This document shows positions 8,113 to 16,544 of a stretch of 64,000 nt of DNA, piece after piece. Both the position numbers and the translations under genes were made by a program. Position 1 is the stretch's first letter; each line of letters begins with the position of its first letter. A model generated the notes under the pieces. The model ran no database searches and had not been told where the DNA came from. It saw only the letters and a program-made list of their open reading frames with translations. This DNA is from Cryobacterium roopkundense (GTDB lineage: Bacteria; Actinomycetota; Actinomycetes; Actinomycetales; Microbacteriaceae), in NCBI RefSeq assembly GCF_014200405.1, contig NZ_JACHBQ010000001.1, positions 3,906,001 through 3,970,000 of the forward strand. The letters run 5' to 3'.

Positions 8113-10983
8113 ATGGATGTCGAGCCGCGCGAGACGGCGAGCACGACGATCAGTCTGCTCCTGAGACATGTACGTCTCCAGGGCGGGGAAGCAGCCGTCG
8201 GCGAGGTCCTCGCGCGAGCCGGTGTGAAGCAGGACGCGGGGGCGCTTCAAGATGTGTCCTCGTGGGTCAGCTACGAGACGAGAATTCGTCTGTTTGAGGC
8301 GGCGACGTTGGTCCTCGACGACCCGAACACCATGTTCAAGGTCGGTGCCAGCGCGGTGACAGGCAACATCCAGCCGGTGCTCCTGCAGCTGCTCAGCATG
8401 CTCGCCTCGCCGGGGGCGATCTATCGCCAGATGCCTCGAATGGTTCCGAAATTCACCACGACCTCCACAATCGATGACATTGCGGTGGGCAGGACCACGG
8501 CGACGGTGCGATACCGACTGCACGACGGCCATCTCCCCTCCCGACTGGACTGCCAATACGCGCAGGGGCTCTTCTCGGGCGTTCCAGCCATTTTCGGCCT
8601 GTCCCCGGCACGGGTCGTCCACTCGAAGTGCCAATCGGACGGCCATACAGCCTGCGAGTACGTGCTCAACTGGTCGTTGCGGCCGCACTGGTGGTCGTGG
8701 CGCCGGAGGAAACGGTTTGTGGACGACTCCCTCTCCGTTCTTCGCGACAAGGTACGTGAAGTGCAGATGGCTGCGGCCGACCTGGTGAGCAGTCTCCATG
8801 TCGACGAGGTGCTCGCGAGGATTGTCGATCGAGCGGACTCGGCCGTGCTCGCGCCCGGGTACGTGCTCATCCTGCCGTCTGACGATGGCCACGCGCCGGT
8901 GGTACGTCAACGAGGGCTCAGTGACGCCCGAGCCATCGAACTGGCCGACAAGCTGCTGGCCCTGGATGATCTGGGCGCTCATGCGCTCGTTGTCGACATC
9001 GTGTCAACCCGCAAGCTCCACGGATACCTGGCCGCCGTTTTTGCGGAGGGGCATGCGCCCATGGACGGCGACCGACTGTTGCTCGAGGCCTATGCCGGGC
9101 ACGCGGCCGCCGCCCTCGACCTGTTCACAGCGCTCGAGGAGTCCCGAAGGGAAGGGGCGCGAACGGCAGCGCTCCTCAGCCTCGCGCACGAGCTCGCGAC
9201 CAGCGACAGCGTGGAGGCCGTCGCCGGGATCGTTGCCTCTGCCTTGCCCCCTATCGTCGGCGGTGAAGCGGCATCCGTGCTGCTCTGGGATTCTGAGCGC
9301 GGGGAATTGCGCCCGATTGCGGCAGCCGGACTCGGGGCGGCCGAACGGGAGCTGTACCTGCAATCGACCATCCCCGTGGACCAGACTCCCGAGCTGCTCG
9401 GATTGTTGACGAGACGTGAGCCGCTGGTGTTGACGTCGGATGGCGCGAGTCCTGCCCTGTGCTACTTGCTGCGTGAAATTGGCGCCCACACTGTTGTGGC
9501 GGTGCCGCTCGTTGCGGGTGACGCATTCATGGGAGTCGCCACAGTCAGCTGGAGCGTCGACGTGGCGGCAGAAGCTTTGACTGAGGCCGTAGTGCGGCTC
9601 GAAGGCGCGAGCCACCAGTGCGCCACCGCTATGCAGAACGCCAGGCTGCTGGCCACGGTGAGACATCAGTCACAGCATGACTCACTGACCGGACTTCCCA
9701 ATAGGGTGTTGTTCGCCCTCGAACTCGACGCCGCCCTCGCCGCGTGCACAGCACACACCGTGACCGCCATCGTGTTCTGCGACCTCGACGGCTTCAAGCG
9801 GGTCAACGATCGGTCGGGCCACCGTGCGGGAGATGAGCTCTTGCGGCAGGTTGCCGCCCGGCTGCGTCGGGAAATCGGCGTGAAGGACACGATCGGTCGA
9901 CTGGGTGGCGACGAATTTGTCGTCGTCCTCAACGATGTGGCGGGAGAACAAACCGCCGTCGATATGGCCAACCGAGTCGTTGAATCTCTGAACCGGCCCT
10001 TCCGCGTGGATGGCCGTGACGTGCGCATCTCAGCCAGCGTCGGCGTGTCAGTGTTCACAGGCCGGGGTGGCCAAGGCGAGCGGCTCCTCGACGCGGCCGA
10101 CGGCGCCATGTATGCGGCCAAGAGAACGGGACGCAACCAGGTTTCCGTCGCCGGGGACCTCGCTCAGGAAGACTCGCACGACTCGCTGGGCGCCGAGCTG
10201 TCCACGGCGTTGGAGTCGGACGAGATGAGGCTGTTCTTCCAGCCGGTCGTCGACATTTCAGACCCCGACGGAGCACGTGTGGTGGGTGCCGAGGTGCTCG
10301 TCCGTTGGGCACATCCGCGGCTGGGCGTGTTGGTGCCGGCGGCATTCCTGCCGCTGGCGCAGGAGACGGGCATGATGGCCGAGCTGGACCTGTGGGTCGT
10401 TGCGGCGGCCTGCGCGGCGGCTGCGACCTGGCCACAGACGGGGGACGTCCCCCTCACGGTGGCTGTCAACCTGGATGCCGCGACATTACTGGACGACAGA
10501 CTTCTGTCGACAGTTCGAGCGGCAATCGCACGAAACCGCCTGCGGCCGGAGCGGCTGTTCCTTGAAGTGGTGGAAAGCCGGGCCCTCGTTGACCTGCCCG
10601 GCATCGTCGAGCGTTTGGTCGACCTGCGCAGATTGGGTGTGCGAATCTCACTCGATGACTTTGGTACCGGGTACTCGACACTCACCTGGCTCAGCATGCT
10701 TCCGGTTGACCAGATCAAGATCGATCGAAGCTTCGTCATGGATATTCCCGACCCGGCGGCCACCTCCCTGGTGCACGGGATTATGGCCTTGGCCTTGGCG
10801 ATGACGCGGGTCGTGGAAGTGATTGCCGAGGGGGTGGAAACCATCGAACAACTCGATGTTTTGCGAAAAAGTGGCTGCACCCTCGTTCAGGGTTACCTCT
10901 TCGGACGCCCGAAACCGACACTGGACACGTGCCTCGTGAAATCCCTAGCCGCGGGCGCGAGTGCTCGGGACGATACGTGCTGA
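8113..10983 (+). CDS. V4R-GAF-GGDEF-EAL cyclic-di-GMP signalling protein
   Basis: Cytoplasmic bifunctional-type c-di-GMP enzyme, 956 residues, with no transmembrane segment. Residues of about 10-195 resemble the V4R/XylR-N small-molecule-binding domain, ending in CQSDGHTACEYVLNW with two characteristic cysteines. Residues of about 215-510 look like one or two GAF-type domains. The GGDEF domain carries an intact GGDEF motif (598-602), while the RxxD inhibitory site is GVKD, so product inhibition is probably lost. The EAL domain starts with EVLVRW (727-732), keeping the catalytic Glu; VAVNLD, EVVES, DDFGTGYS and AEGVET are conserved, so phosphodiesterase activity is plausible. Which activity dominates cannot be told. 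It is monocistronic behind its own promoter candidate. Confidence 0.9.
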   Translation: MDVEPRETASTTISLLLRHVRLQGGEAAVGEVLARAGVKQDAGALQDVSSWVSYETRIRLFEAATLVLDDPNTMFKVGASAVTGNIQPVLLQLLSMLASPGAIYRQMPRMVPKFTTTSTIDDIAVGRTTATVRYRLHDGHLPSRLDCQYAQGLFSGVPAIFGLSPARVVHSKCQSDGHTACEYVLNWSLRPHWWSWRRRKRFVDDSLSVLRDKVREVQMAAADLVSSLHVDEVLARIVDRADSAVLAPGYVLILPSDDGHAPVVRQRGLSDARAIELADKLLALDDLGAHALVVDIVSTRKLHGYLAAVFAEGHAPMDGDRLLLEAYAGHAAAALDLFTALEESRREGARTAALLSLAHELATSDSVEAVAGIVASALPPIVGGEAASVLLWDSERGELRPIAAAGLGAAERELYLQSTIPVDQTPELLGLLTRREPLVLTSDGASPALCYLLREIGAHTVVAVPLVAGDAFMGVATVSWSVDVAAEALTEAVVRLEGASHQCATAMQNARLLATVRHQSQHDSLTGLPNRVLFALELDAALAACTAHTVTAIVFCDLDGFKRVNDRSGHRAGDELLRQVAARLRREIGVKDTIGRLGGDEFVVVLNDVAGEQTAVDMANRVVESLNRPFRVDGRDVRISASVGVSVFTGRGGQGERLLDAADGAMYAAKRTGRNQVSVAGDLAQEDSHDSLGAELSTALESDEMRLFFQPVVDISDPDGARVVGAEVLVRWAHPRLGVLVPAAFLPLAQETGMMAELDLWVVAAACAAAATWPQTGDVPLTVAVNLDAATLLDDRLLSTVRAAIARNRLRPERLFLEVVESRALVDLPGIVERLVDLRRLGVRISLDDFGTGYSTLTWLSMLPVDQIKIDRSFVMDIPDPAATSLVHGIMALALAMTRVVEVIAEGVETIEQLDVLRKSGCTLVQGYLFGRPKPTLDTCLVKSLAAGASARDDTC

Positions 10984-11126
10984 CCTGGCCGTCGCCCCCG
11001 GGGCAGTGAATTCCCGGCAAAGTTTGCGCCGAGGCCCGCGAACCCGTAATGTTGAAGGCTGCTGCGCCTCTGCGCGCGCATTGCGTGCTGTCCGTTTACG
11101 GATGGCCCGCCGACAAGGGATCTTGG

Positions 11127-11144
11127 GAAGGGCATTCGCCCTTC
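11127..11144 (+). promoter_or_regulatory. Short leader hairpin before rpmB
   Basis: GAAGGGC and GCCCTTC form a 7-bp stem with a 4-nt loop, a few bases before the Shine-Dalgarno GGAGG of rpmB. It could be a translational control element, but a chance hairpin is possible. No Zur-like palindrome is visible in 10984-11160. Confidence 0.25.
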
Positions 11145-11160
11145 GGTAATGGAGGTAACC

Positions 11161-11397
11161 ATGGCATCTGTATGCCAGGTGACCGGAGCTGTTCCCGGCT
11201 TCGGACACAACATTTCGCACTCGCACCGACGCACCAAGCGTCGCTTCGACCCGAACGTTCAGAAGAAGACGTACTACGTGCCGTCGCTTCGTCGCAAGGT
11301 CACACTGACCCTGTCCGCAAAGGGCATCAAGGTAATTGACGCTCGTGGTATCGAGTCCGTCGTCAAGGACGTTCTCGCTCGTGGGGTGAAGATCTAA
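11161..11397 (+). CDS. rpmB: 50S ribosomal protein L28
   Basis: Ribosomal protein L28, 78 residues, starting at MASVCQVTG. The ATG at 11161 is 5 bp after a GGAGGT Shine-Dalgarno; an upstream in-frame ATG would overlap that site. The family core [20 protein letters not shown] is present. Only one cysteine (Cys5) is seen, so the paired CxxC zinc ligands of the C+ form are absent and this is the zinc-independent (C-) type. The stop overlaps the rpmG start (TAATG). Confidence 0.96.
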   Translation: MASVCQVTGAVPGFGHNISHSHRRTKRRFDPNVQKKTYYVPSLRRKVTLTLSAKGIKVIDARGIESVVKDVLARGVKI

Positions 11398-11564
11398 TGG
11401 CTAAGGCACATGACGTCCGTCCGATCATCAAGCTGCGTTCGACGGCCGGAACCGGTTACACGTACGTAACCAAGAAGAACCGTCGCAACAACCCCGACCG
11501 TCTCGTACTCAAGAAGTACGACCCGGTCATCCGCAAGCACGTTGACTTCCGTGAGGAGCGCTAA
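11397..11564 (+). CDS. rpmG: 50S ribosomal protein L33
   Basis: Ribosomal protein L33, 55 residues ([20 protein letters not shown] to HVDFREER). It contains no cysteine and is therefore the zinc-independent form. It starts within the rpmB stop codon (TAATG) and ends 2 bp before rpsN, so the three genes are translationally coupled. Confidence 0.96.
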   Translation: MAKAHDVRPIIKLRSTAGTGYTYVTKKNRRNNPDRLVLKKYDPVIRKHVDFREER

Positions 11565-11566
11565 AA

Positions 11567-11872
11567 ATGGCGAAGAAGAGCATGATTGCCAAGAACAACC
11601 AGCGCAAGGTCATCGTGGAGCGTTACGCCGCGAAGCGCCTTGAGCTCAAGAAGGCCCTGGTTGACCCGGCCGGCACCGACGAGTCTCGCGAAGAGGCTCG
11701 CAAGGGCCTGCAGAAGCTTCCGCGCAACGCGAGCCCGGTGCGCCTGCGCAACCGTGACGCTGTTGACGGTCGCCCCCGCGGACACCTCTCCAAGTTCGGC
11801 ATCTCGCGCGTACGTTTCCGCGACATGGCGCACCGCGGCGAGCTGCCCGGCATCACCAAGTCCAGCTGGTAA
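11567..11872 (+). CDS. rpsN: 30S ribosomal protein S14, long zinc-independent type
   Basis: S14 of 101 residues ([20 protein letters not shown] ... [11 protein letters not shown]). The long form without CxxC motifs is the zinc-free paralogue; the zinc form is about 61 residues with two CxxC pairs. Together with the cysteine-poor L28 and cysteine-free L33 it forms the classical alternative ribosomal cassette that actinobacteria use to save zinc, although in some lineages it is the only copy. A strong terminator follows. Confidence 0.95.
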   Translation: MAKKSMIAKNNQRKVIVERYAAKRLELKKALVDPAGTDESREEARKGLQKLPRNASPVRLRNRDAVDGRPRGHLSKFGISRVRFRDMAHRGELPGITKSSW

Positions 11873-11922
11873 CACCCGCTGGCAACCGCTCGGAGTCTGA
11901 CTCCGGCGGTGAGTAATCATCC

Positions 11923-11960
11923 AAACGGGATGTCGGCTTCGGCCGACATCCCGTTTTGTG
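11923..11960 (+). terminator. Rho-independent terminator after the rpmB-rpmG-rpsN cluster
   Basis: A perfect 15-bp stem (11923-11937 with 11942-11956) is closed by a TTCG tetraloop and followed by TTTTG, 50 bp after the rpsN stop. Confidence 0.88.
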
Positions 11961-11970
11961 TGTCTGCCGT

Positions 11971-12039
11971 CTGCCTGCTTCGCTGCCTGCTTCGCTGCCT
12001 GCTTCGCTGCCTGCTTCGCTGCCTGCTTCGCTGCCTGCT
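11971..12039. repeat. Tandem 12-bp repeat, about 5.75 copies
   Basis: The unit CTGCCTGCTTCG is repeated exactly five times (11971-12030) and followed by a partial sixth copy. It lies between the rpsN terminator and the hup promoter region and encodes nothing recognisable. Exact identity of the copies suggests slippage-prone, recently variable DNA. Confidence 0.9.
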
Positions 12040-12145
12040 CGACCGCCCTCCGTTTCGCGGAGAGCGAAAATTGGGGTCCTCAGAGGGTGAAACTGCCTTG
12101 AAATGGCCCAAAAACGCCGTAAATCCGGGGTTCTTGGCGTTTCAA

Positions 12146-12154
12146 TGCTAGATT
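12146..12154 (+). promoter_or_regulatory. Extended -10 promoter candidate for hup
   Basis: TGCTAGATT fits an extended -10 box (TGn followed by TAGATT) about 100 bp before the HU start. No good -35 box is seen at 17 bp. The HU gene has a clear GGAGGA Shine-Dalgarno further down. Confidence 0.35.
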
Positions 12155-12253
12155 TCAACTCGGTCGATCCGACCAGCGGGGCTTCTCTCTCGAGAAGCAT
12201 CCGTATAACGAATATCGCTGTTTTTACAGACGAAGGTCCGAGGAGGACACTCA

Positions 12254-12541
12254 ATGGCTGACAAGTCGCTGAACAAGACCGAGCTCGTTGCCAAGGTTGC
12301 CGCTGACTCCGGACAGAGCCAGGCTGCCGTTGACGGCGTTCTGAACGCTTTCTTTGCAACCCTCGCCGAGACCGTTGCCGCTGACGGCAAGGTCACCATC
12401 CCGGGATGGTTGGGTGTCGAGCGCACCGCAACCGCCGCTCGCACCGGCCGTAACCCGCAGACCGGCGAAGAAATCGCCATCGCTGCCGGCCACCGCGTCA
12501 AGCTGACCGCCGGAAGCAAGCTCAAGGCTGCCGCGAAGTAG
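12254..12541 (+). CDS. hup: HU-family nucleoid DNA-binding protein
   Basis: Histone-like HU protein, 95 residues, which bends and compacts DNA as a dimer. The N-terminal helices (LNKTELVAKVAADSGQSQAA) and the beta-arm region (VTIPGWLGVERTATAARTGR, then NPQTGEEI) match the family throughout. It lacks the long Lys/Ala-rich tail of mycobacterial HupB, so it is the short form. It is monocistronic, with an AGGAGGA ribosome site and a terminator on its 3' side. Confidence 0.95.
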   Translation: MADKSLNKTELVAKVAADSGQSQAAVDGVLNAFFATLAETVAADGKVTIPGWLGVERTATAARTGRNPQTGEEIAIAAGHRVKLTAGSKLKAAAK

Positions 12542-12563
12542 CTTTCAGCACCTTTCACTAGCG

Positions 12564-12601
12564 AAAAAGGGCGTCGTCCATTTGGGTCGGTGCCCTTTTT
12601 T
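12564..12601 (+). terminator. Rho-independent terminator after hup
   Basis: AAAAAGGGC pairs with GCCCTTTTT around a roughly 20-nt loop and runs into six Ts, 23 bp after the hup stop. Confidence 0.75.
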
Positions 12602-12680
12602 GTGCCCATTTCCAGCTCGGGGACTGCCCGGGACATCGGGCATGGGGCCAGGTCACGGGTGGCTCGGTTAAGATTGGCTC

Positions 12681-14654
12681 GTGCCCCGTCTTGTCCGCGT
12701 TCTCGGCCCGTCAGTCCTGCTGTTGGTCGCGTTGCTGTCCACCCTTGTCGCCCTCAATTTCGGCGGGGGAGCGGCGGCCCAACTGCTCGCTGACCCGGGA
12801 CCGGTCGTGCGCTGGGGACTGCCGATCTTCAAGGTGCTCGTCAATGTGAGTGCCGCTGCCACCATCGGCGCTCTCATGCTCGCCCTATTCGCGCTCAGCC
12901 CCAAGGAGCGCGAGTTCGGCTTCGCGCTCGACTTCGCCGCGGCGTCCGCAGCCGTCTTCGCTGTTGCGTCGGCCCTCACCGGCTTCTTCACCTTTCTGCA
13001 GGTTACGAACGTGCCGGTGAGCCTCGACGATCGATTCAGCGCCACGGTCGGCCAGTTCTTCGGCCAGATCGAGCTCGGCCAGGCCTGGCTCGCCACCACC
13101 CTGATCGCCGCTCTGGTGACAGTGCTGTGCTTTGCCGTGCGCAACCAGACCGCACTCGTGTTTGTTTTCGGTATCTCCCTGCTCTCGCTATTGCCGATGG
13201 CCCAGCAGGGTCACTCTGCGGGAGCGTCCGGGCACAACGCAGCCATCACGGCCCTCGGCTTGCACCTCGTGTTCGCTGCCATCTGGCTCGGTGGCCTGCT
13301 CACGATAGTGCTGCTGCGCAATCACCTCGGCAAGGACAGGCTGGGCGACGTGCTCGGACGATACTCCGCCCTCGCCCTCGTCTCCTTCGTAGTCGTGGCA
13401 GCCTCCGGTTACGTGAGCGCCGAATTGCGGGTTGGCACCTGGGAGAACCTGTTCACCCCGTACGGGATCCTCGTGATCGTCAAGGTGGCGGCGCTGATAG
13501 CACTCGGCTGCTTCGGCATTCTGTATCGCCGCTACTTCATCGGACGCCTCAAGGCTGCCGATTCGGGTCGGCGCTGGTTCTGGGGGCTCGTCGTGGCCGA
13601 GCTCGGCTTCATGGGTCTCGCCTCGGGAGTCGCGGCGGCCCTTGCCCGCACGGCGACGCCCGTGGCGCAGGTCGTTGCCACGCAGGTGCCCACGTCGACC
13701 CCGGCGCAGATCCTCACCGGCGAGCCGCTGCCGCCCGAACTCACCTTCGCCCGGTACTTCACCGAGTGGAACGTGGACCTGGCGTGGCTGCTGTTCTGTG
13801 CCTTCGGCATCTTCTTCTACCTCGCCGGCGTCTGGCGCCTGCATCGCCGTGGCGACAAGTGGCCCGTGTACCGTTCCGTGCTCTGGGTGAGCGGTCTTGT
13901 GGTGCTGTTCTACCTGACGAACGGCGGGCTGAACGTCTATCAGGACTACCTGTTCTCCGCCCACATGCTCATGCACATGATGCTCACCATGCTCGTGCCG
14001 GTGCTGCTTGTGCCCGGTGCGCCGGTGACTCTCGCGGCTCGGGCCATCCGCAAGCGCCAGGATGGCAGCAGGGGGGCGCGGGAATGGATTCTGATCGCGG
14101 TGCACTCGAAGTTCGCCGGCATCGTGGCCAACCCTCTGGTGGCGGCCGGTCTCTTCGCCGGTTCACTCTGGGTGTTCTACTACACGCCGATCTTCAGCTG
14201 GGCAACGACCGACCACATCGGGCATCAGTGGATGATCGTGCATTTCCTGATCACGGGTTATCTGTTCGTGCAGTCCCTGGTCGGCATCGACCCCGTTCCG
14301 TTCCGGTTGCCCTACCCCTTCCGTCTGCTGCTCCTGATCGGAACCATGGTCTTCCACGCCTTCTTCGGTGTGGCCCTGATGATGGGCACGAGCCTGCTGC
14401 TCGCCGACTGGTATGGCGCCATGGGCCGTACGTGGGGACTCAGCGCGATCGCCGACCAGCAGATGGGCGGCGGTGTGGCATGGGGCGTGGGCGAGCTGCC
14501 GACGATCATCGTGGCCGTCGTCGTGGCCGTGCAGTGGAGTCGAAGCGACGTCAAGGAATCGAAGCGATTGGACCGAAACGCCGACCGCACGAATGACGCG
14601 GAGCTGGTTGCCTACAACGAGAAGCTCGCCAAAATCGCCGCCCGCGACCGCTAG
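12681..14654 (+). CDS. CopD-CtaG fusion membrane protein (copper handling / cytochrome oxidase assembly)
   Basis: Polytopic membrane protein of 657 residues in the actinobacterial family that joins a CopD-like N-terminal half (about residues 1-330, with GHNAAITALGLHLVFAAIWL and GGLLTIVLLRNHLG) to a caa3-type oxidase assembly CtaG half (about 345-640, with SAHMLMHMMLTMLVPVLLVP and GHQWMIVHFLITGYLF). His and Met residues in these helices are candidate copper ligands. The role is inferred to be copper import or delivery for CuA/CuB centres of cytochrome oxidase. It starts with GTG at 12681 and has no close partner genes. Confidence 0.88.
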   Translation: MPRLVRVLGPSVLLLVALLSTLVALNFGGGAAAQLLADPGPVVRWGLPIFKVLVNVSAAATIGALMLALFALSPKEREFGFALDFAAASAAVFAVASALTGFFTFLQVTNVPVSLDDRFSATVGQFFGQIELGQAWLATTLIAALVTVLCFAVRNQTALVFVFGISLLSLLPMAQQGHSAGASGHNAAITALGLHLVFAAIWLGGLLTIVLLRNHLGKDRLGDVLGRYSALALVSFVVVAASGYVSAELRVGTWENLFTPYGILVIVKVAALIALGCFGILYRRYFIGRLKAADSGRRWFWGLVVAELGFMGLASGVAAALARTATPVAQVVATQVPTSTPAQILTGEPLPPELTFARYFTEWNVDLAWLLFCAFGIFFYLAGVWRLHRRGDKWPVYRSVLWVSGLVVLFYLTNGGLNVYQDYLFSAHMLMHMMLTMLVPVLLVPGAPVTLAARAIRKRQDGSRGAREWILIAVHSKFAGIVANPLVAAGLFAGSLWVFYYTPIFSWATTDHIGHQWMIVHFLITGYLFVQSLVGIDPVPFRLPYPFRLLLLIGTMVFHAFFGVALMMGTSLLLADWYGAMGRTWGLSAIADQQMGGGVAWGVGELPTIIVAVVVAVQWSRSDVKESKRLDRNADRTNDAELVAYNEKLAKIAARDR

Positions 14655-14681
14655 CCTTCCCACGTGGCGGCATCGGGTACG

Positions 14682-14733
14682 GAGTTCTAGCCGGCACAGA
14701 GTTCTAGCCAGCACAGAGTTCTAGCCCGATGCG
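14682..14733. repeat. Three imperfect 17-bp direct repeats
   Basis: Three copies of a unit containing GAGTTCTAGCC, about 17 bp apart, lie between the convergent CopD-CtaG and HNH genes and overlap the HNH stop codon. Each copy carries TAG on both strands. No other function is visible. Confidence 0.7.
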
Positions 14734-16187
14734 GAGCTGGCCATATTGGCGCGGTGGGTGGCGGCGGGCCGCCAGGTGCGGGTGGGGTCCCACAGTACCG
14801 GACCCCGCACCTCGGGACGGCCTCGCACCATTCGTATCTCCCACCCCGACGTATCGATGGTGGCGTGGTGGTACCAGCAGAGCAAAGTTCCGTTGTCTAT
14901 GTCGGTCTTTCCGTGGTGTTGCCACGGGATGATGTGGTGAACTTCGCACCACGCCGCCGCTACCGTGCACCCCGGTATGACGCAGCCTCCGTCGCGGGCT
15001 GCGATGGCCCGGCGCTGGGCGGGGGTGAAGAACCGTTTCTTCTCACCCAGTCGGAGCACTTCCCCGTTCTCCCCGAGGATCACGTTCTGATACCCGCCGG
15101 CGCACATCTTCTGCCGCACGGTGCGGAGGGAGATGGGTGCCTCCACTCCGTCGACCCACCCGACACCCTGGCCGCTCTTCAGATCGGCGGCGTTCACGTG
15201 CACCATCACCACCGGGGCAGCCCCGCCCATGATGGGCGTTCCCGCCGCCCGTGACGCGGCGTCGAACACCCCGCGGAGGATATCCGCTCGTTTCTCACCG
15301 CCGGTGCGCGGGTCGTCGAACTCTTCAGCCCCGGGGATCAGTTCTCCGGCTTCGATCAGTGCCTGCTGCTCCGCACTGGGGAACGCGGGGGCCGCGTGGG
15401 CCGAGAGGAACGTGTTGAAGATGCCGTCCATGATGCCCTTGAGTTCCGGCGTTACCGCGCCGCGCAGCGGATACAGCCCGGCCTTGAAACGGCCGAACCC
15501 GACGGTGCTCTTCGCCGCCGTCGCATCGTCACTGGGTGCGGCGCCGTCGGGGTCGAGTCGCGCTTCCCATTCGTGGGCCTGCGCCCGGATCAGGTCGGCG
15601 GAGAACGCGATCCCCGCCCCCGGCAGCCCCTCGGTCTCGGGCGTGATCGCTCCCGTCGCCGACGCCATCAGCGCCCGCTCCGCCCGATCCAAAACCTCCG
15701 GAGCGACCCGCCGCGACAGCGGCTCGAGGGCCGTCACAATCACCTCCGCCGCATCCACCCCCAACTCACCCGACGCGAGCCCCTCGGCGACGGCCGGGTG
15801 CTGCACCGGGATCTCCTGCCCCAGCAGCCCGCTGGCGGCGGTCGCGGCCCCACTGATCAAGCCGCCGAGCCGCATCCGCCGCTTCGCCTCAGAACCCGAC
15901 ACCCTCGTCACGGCGGTGATCAGCTCGTACTTACCCCGACATCCGTTCTTATACGCCAGCGACTCATGACCCAACGCCGAATCGGCCCGGGTGGCGACAT
16001 CTGTCGCCGACGCCACCCGAGCCCCATCAACCCGGCGACCAATCTTCTCCACCACCCCCATCACCGCCAGTGAGCCCTCCTCACGGAGCCCCGCGTAGTC
16101 CACCTCCGCCAACGCAGCAGCAACCGAGGCCTCGGCCCTCTCCAACTGGGCGATCACCTCGGCATCTGATTTCCGCGTCTTCAACAT
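14721..16187 (-). CDS. DUF222 / HNH endonuclease domain protein
   Basis: Protein of 488 residues of the DUF222-HNH family, which is strongly expanded in actinobacteria. The N-terminal DUF222 region covers about residues 10-330. The C-terminal HNH domain is CVIPGCTVAAAWCEVHHIIP followed by the Asn and His ligands in NGTLLCWYHHA, with all catalytic and zinc residues retained. It stands alone, opposite in direction to the upstream gene. A relative has decayed at 37735-38416. The family's biological role is not known; mobile-element-like behaviour is often suspected. Confidence 0.93.
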   Translation of the reverse strand: MLKTRKSDAEVIAQLERAEASVAAALAEVDYAGLREEGSLAVMGVVEKIGRRVDGARVASATDVATRADSALGHESLAYKNGCRGKYELITAVTRVSGSEAKRRMRLGGLISGAATAASGLLGQEIPVQHPAVAEGLASGELGVDAAEVIVTALEPLSRRVAPEVLDRAERALMASATGAITPETEGLPGAGIAFSADLIRAQAHEWEARLDPDGAAPSDDATAAKSTVGFGRFKAGLYPLRGAVTPELKGIMDGIFNTFLSAHAAPAFPSAEQQALIEAGELIPGAEEFDDPRTGGEKRADILRGVFDAASRAAGTPIMGGAAPVVMVHVNAADLKSGQGVGWVDGVEAPISLRTVRQKMCAGGYQNVILGENGEVLRLGEKKRFFTPAQRRAIAARDGGCVIPGCTVAAAWCEVHHIIPWQHHGKTDIDNGTLLCWYHHATIDTSGWEIRMVRGRPEVRGPVLWDPTRTWRPAATHRANMASSASG

Positions 16188-16544
16188 GCATCCATTCTCC
16201 CACCAATCGAATACAAAAACGAGGAAAACTCACAGAAAGGCATCAATAATCGAATCTAAATTCCCCTCATGGGTCATGCATTTCCGCGACCGACGAGGAC
16301 CCTGACGCGACCACCCGGGGTAGCTGACCGCTGCGGGTGCAAGTGCGCGGCGTCTTGCGCGCGCGACGGGACGGGCTGTCGTGTGGTGGCCCTGTGCGGC
16401 AGCGCCCCATTGACTCACTCTCGCGTGTGATTGCGTGGCCTGCCGTAGGTGTTCACCGCGACCGTCGCCCGCGTCGATGTACTCGTCATCGGCGGCCGGG
16501 CCGGCTCACGCTGAAACCCCGACAAATTACAACTACAACACCGA
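16188..16544. other. Intergenic stretch without recognisable gene
   Basis: About 360 bp between two minus-strand genes. The short frames here are not supported by start sites or similarity. It presumably holds the HNH gene promoter (an AT-richer stretch at about 16195-16265) and the 3' end region of the plus side. No repeat or hairpin of note was seen. Confidence 0.5.
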
